A stretch of DNA of 7,842 nt from assembly GCA_036559665.1 (NCBI GenBank), contig DATBSS010000078.1:1-7842 (forward strand). The letters run 5' to 3'. Origin of the DNA: DASRBA01 sp036559665. Its GTDB lineage: Bacteria; Myxococcota; Myxococcia; Myxococcales; Myxococcaceae. Position numbers and translations under genes: made by a program. The first letter of the stretch is position 1; every line of letters begins with the position of its first letter. Under the pieces are notes generated by a model, which worked only from the letters and a program-made list of their open reading frames with translations, was not told where the DNA came from and ran no database searches. Positions 5,626-7,842 of the stretch are shown here, in pieces.

Positions 5626-7175
5626 CAGGAGGCCTCCAGGAAGTCGAGGAAGGGGTTGAAGTAGTCCGGCGCCTTCTCCACCACGCCCTCCAGCCCCTTG
5701 CCGCCGGTCTCGGCGCGCTTCACGTCCCCGAAGTGGCCGCGGCCGATGGCGGCGATCAGCCCGTCGCGCCGGCACTCCTCCAGCAGCTCCATGGACTTGC
5801 CGAAGACGAAGCGGGCGCGGTTGGCGATCTTCCCGTCCTCGCGCACGGTGATCTCCTCGTCGATGCCGCGGGCGGCCCGGTGGATGTACGAGGCGGACTT
5901 GAGGGCCACGTAGCGGTCGGCGAGCAGCGGGGTGTGCATCGCCTCGGTCATCATCCCCAGGAGCTGGATGCCCTGCCGCGTCCACACCGCCACCAGGTCC
6001 GCCATCACGTCGTAGGCGTGGGAGAAGAAGATGTCCGTCTCCTTGTGCTTGGTGGGCGGCATGTACTTCAGCGGCGCGTCCGGGAAGCAGCGGCGCACCA
6101 GCATGGCCTGGGAGAGCTCCAGCAGGAACGTCTCCGGCCGAGCGGGGTCGATCTCGTAGGAGTGGCCGATGCCCAGCTGCCAGTCCTTCAGGCCGGCGCG
6201 CTTGGCGAAGCACTCGTTGATGAACTGGCTGGCGATGACGGTGTGGGCGGCCTCGTAGGCGTCCGCGGTGGTGATGTAGTTGTCCTCGCCGGTGTTGATG
6301 ATGATCCCGGCCAGCGCGCAGATCCGCCGCGAGAAGTACTGGTCGATGAAGGTGCGCCGGAGGTTGATGTCCCGGAAGAGGATCCCGTACATCGCGTCGT
6401 TGAGCAGCATGTCCAGCCGCTCGGCCGCCGCGCAGAACGCGATCTCCGCCATGCACAGGCCGGAGGAGTAGTTGGTGAGCTGGACGTAGCGCTTGAGCTT
6501 CCTGGACTCGTCGTCCAGGGCCTCGCGCATGATCCGGAAGTTCTCCTGGGTGGCGTAGGTGCCGCCGTAGCCCTCGGTGGTGGCGCCGTGGGGGACGTAG
6601 TCCAGCAGCGACTGGGCGGTGGAGCGGATGACGGCGATCACGTCCGCGCCGGCCTGCGCCGCCGCGCGCGCCTGGTCCACGTCGTCGTAGATGTTGCCGG
6701 TGGCGACGATGACGTACTTGTGCGGAGGCGGGGACATCCCAAGCTCCTTCCGCAACCCGTCTCGCAGGGCGATCCGGGCCTTCACCTCGTCCAGCGCCGC
6801 GCGGGCCTCGCCGCGGACCTCCTCCCGGAGCGCCTGCTCCTCGGCGGGCGGCAGCGGCGCCAGGGCCTGGGCCGGCAGCGCGGTGAGCTTCTCCACCGCC
6901 TCCAGCGGGCTGCGCGCGCCCATCCTCAGGGCCCGCCCGTACCAGTAGGCGGCGCCGCGGTTGAGCGCCCCGGCCGCGTGCAGCTTCTCCACCATGAGAT
7001 TGACCAGCGGCACCCCGCCCGCGCCCGCCCCGGAGATGCCGAAGAAGCGGAGTACGGTGCGCTCGGTGGAGACGGTGGTGTTCCGCCGGATGAGGTCGAA
7101 GATGGGGTCGGTGATCTCGCGCGCCATCTCCCGCGCGCGGGCGATCTGCTCGTCGGTGATGAACGGCCCCGGCAT
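5625..7175 (-). CDS. kamD: Lysine 5,6-aminomutase, alpha (TIM-barrel) subunit
   Basis: Alpha subunit of the B12/PLP-dependent aminomutase acting on beta-lysine or D-lysine. It has 516 residues, the same as I recall for the characterised A. sticklandii subunit. Residues recalled as active-site positions there occur at the same numbers: R184 (AVIRSTAQS), Y263 (AMYGILFRD, stacks on PLP), R268, D298 (TGEDNY), K370 (PLKYMPP) and E411 (MMTEAMHT). The conserved YVPHGATTEGYGG and KHKETDIFFSHAYD blocks are intact, and no frameshift is seen. The ATG at 7175 lies 14 bases after the kdd stop and has no clear Shine-Dalgarno sequence, so translation may rely on coupling from kdd. The stop overlaps the start of a small exported-protein gene rather than kamE, which is the usual neighbour. 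No KamB/KamC-type reactivation gene is present in the window. Confidence 0.97.
   Translation of the reverse strand: MPGPFITDEQIARAREMAREITDPIFDLIRRNTTVSTERTVLRFFGISGAGAGGVPLVNLMVEKLHAAGALNRGAAYWYGRALRMGARSPLEAVEKLTALPAQALAPLPPAEEQALREEVRGEARAALDEVKARIALRDGLRKELGMSPPPHKYVIVATGNIYDDVDQARAAAQAGADVIAVIRSTAQSLLDYVPHGATTEGYGGTYATQENFRIMREALDDESRKLKRYVQLTNYSSGLCMAEIAFCAAAERLDMLLNDAMYGILFRDINLRRTFIDQYFSRRICALAGIIINTGEDNYITTADAYEAAHTVIASQFINECFAKRAGLKDWQLGIGHSYEIDPARPETFLLELSQAMLVRRCFPDAPLKYMPPTKHKETDIFFSHAYDVMADLVAVWTRQGIQLLGMMTEAMHTPLLADRYVALKSASYIHRAARGIDEEITVREDGKIANRARFVFGKSMELLEECRRDGLIAAIGRGHFGDVKRAETGGKGLEGVVEKAPDYFNPFLDFLEAS
5633..5637 (-). promoter_or_regulatory. Ribosome binding site of the exported-protein gene
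   Basis: GGAGG on the minus strand, seven bases before the ATG at 5625. It lies in the last codons of kamD and within the perfect palindrome GGAGGCCTCC (5628-5637). Confidence 0.7.
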
Positions 7176-7189
7176 GGACAGGGCTTATA

Positions 7190-7842
7190 TCAGCGGCCGG
7201 TGTACTTCTCCTCGAACAGGCGCCATAGCGGCGCGTTCGAGCGCAGCAGCGCCAGGGTGAGATCGGCGTGCCCGGGCGCGTACCCGTTGCCGACGATCAT
7301 GGTGACGTCCTTCCCCACCCCCTCGGCGCCCAGCGCGGCGGCGCTGAAGCTGGTGGCCATGGAGAAGAAGATGGCGGTCCCGCCGTCGCGGGCGGAGAGG
7401 ATGGTGGCCATCTCGGTGCCGGGCACGGAGGCGCAGTTCACCACCAGGTCGCACAGCGTTCCGCCGGTGGCCGCCCGCACCCGCTCCATGACCTCCACCG
7501 CGGCGGTGGCGTCCACCATCAGCGCCTCGTCGCACAGGCCGATGTCCTGGAGCGTCGTCAGGGCCTTGGGGGAGACGTCCATGGCGATCAGCTTTCCGCC
7601 GCCGCCGAGCTGGGCGCGGGCCTGCGCCAGGCACAGCGCCCCGCTCTTCCCGGCGCCCAGCACCGCCACCGTCATCCCCGGCTTCACGTAGCGGGCCACC
7701 AGCGCCGGCGCGCCGCACACGTCCAGCGCCGCCAGCGCCAGGGTGTCCGGCATGTCAACCGGCAGCTTCGCGTAGATGCCGCTGGCGAAGAGGATGGCGT
7801 GCCCCCGGACGTCCACCCGGTCGATGGCGGGGTGCACGCCAT
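7190..7842 (-). CDS. kdd: 3,5-diaminohexanoate dehydrogenase, C-terminal part
   Basis: NAD(P)-dependent oxidative deaminase that converts L-erythro-3,5-diaminohexanoate to 5-amino-3-oxohexanoate plus ammonia, between KamDE and Kce. The frame is open to the window edge, so about 130 N-terminal residues (of roughly 345) are missing; about 217 are visible. Strong matches to the family are GHAILFASGIYAKLP and DMPDTLALAALDVCGAPA, the nucleotide-binding glycine motif GAGKSG (7640-7657), LVVNCASVPGTEM, FFSMATSFSAAALGAEG and the C-terminal KDVTMIVGNGYAPGHADL. A GTG at 7837 could be read as a start, but it falls in the middle of the fold and is not the true one. The stop is 14 bases before kamD. It is the first gene of the operon visible here; the promoter lies beyond base 7842. 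Confidence 0.95.
   Translation of the reverse strand, partial: GVHPAIDRVDVRGHAILFASGIYAKLPVDMPDTLALAALDVCGAPALVARYVKPGMTVAVLGAGKSGALCLAQARAQLGGGGKLIAMDVSPKALTTLQDIGLCDEALMVDATAAVEVMERVRAATGGTLCDLVVNCASVPGTEMATILSARDGGTAIFFSMATSFSAAALGAEGVGKDVTMIVGNGYAPGHADLTLALLRSNAPLWRLFEEKYTGR

Noticed and set aside
4363..5664. Long plus-strand open frame (433 codons) opposite kal, kamE and the exported-protein gene
   Set aside because: Its translation is rich in V, L, H, R and G without known motifs, and it lies antisense to clearly recognised genes. It reflects the lack of stop codons in GC-rich antisense frames.
5733..7691. Long plus-strand open frame (652 codons) opposite kamD and kdd
   Set aside because: It is antisense to intact, strongly conserved genes, and its composition is typical of a shadow frame.

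Overview
The window is a dense, very GC-rich piece of bacterial chromosome carrying nine genes in two converging groups. No RNA gene, insertion sequence or CRISPR array was recognised. No stretch over 300 bases lacks a gene; the longest gaps are about 15 bases. The strong G/C preference at third codon positions, the anaerobic lysine pathway and the zinc-finger membrane protein suggest a Myxococcota/Deltaproteobacteria-type organism (for example Anaeromyxobacter-like). That placement is inference; no marker gene settles it.

Plus strand, 1-3128. The 3' part of a biotin-dependent acyl-CoA carboxylase carboxyltransferase subunit is followed, with an ATGA stop/start overlap, by a small two-helix membrane protein of unknown role. 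After 14 bases comes a 541-residue protein with a beta-rich N-terminal part, two zinc-finger modules and eight predicted membrane helices. The helices fall into two 100-residue halves that align to each other without gaps, so this domain arose by internal duplication.

Minus strand, 7842 down to 3135. This is a tightly packed lysine-fermentation operon in the order kdd (cut by the window edge), kamD, a small exported protein, kamE, kal, kce. Together these genes turn beta-lysine into 3,5-diaminohexanoate (KamDE, B12 and PLP dependent), then 5-amino-3-oxohexanoate (Kdd), then acetoacetate plus 3-aminobutyryl-CoA (Kce, using acetyl-CoA), then crotonyl-CoA plus ammonia (Kal). Lysine 2,3-aminomutase (kamA), which makes beta-lysine, is not in the window and may lie beyond base 7842. 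Metal, cobalamin and PLP residues known for this family can be seen in KamD, KamE and Kce.

The most unusual point is a gene for a 159-residue protein with a signal peptide, sitting between the two aminomutase subunit genes and overlapping the kamD stop codon. The second is the duplicated four-helix module in the zinc-finger membrane protein. The two gene groups converge with only 6 bases between their stop codons, so both promoters lie outside the window. Apart from these points the region looks like ordinary metabolic chromosome, and nothing here clearly amounts to a wholly new system.
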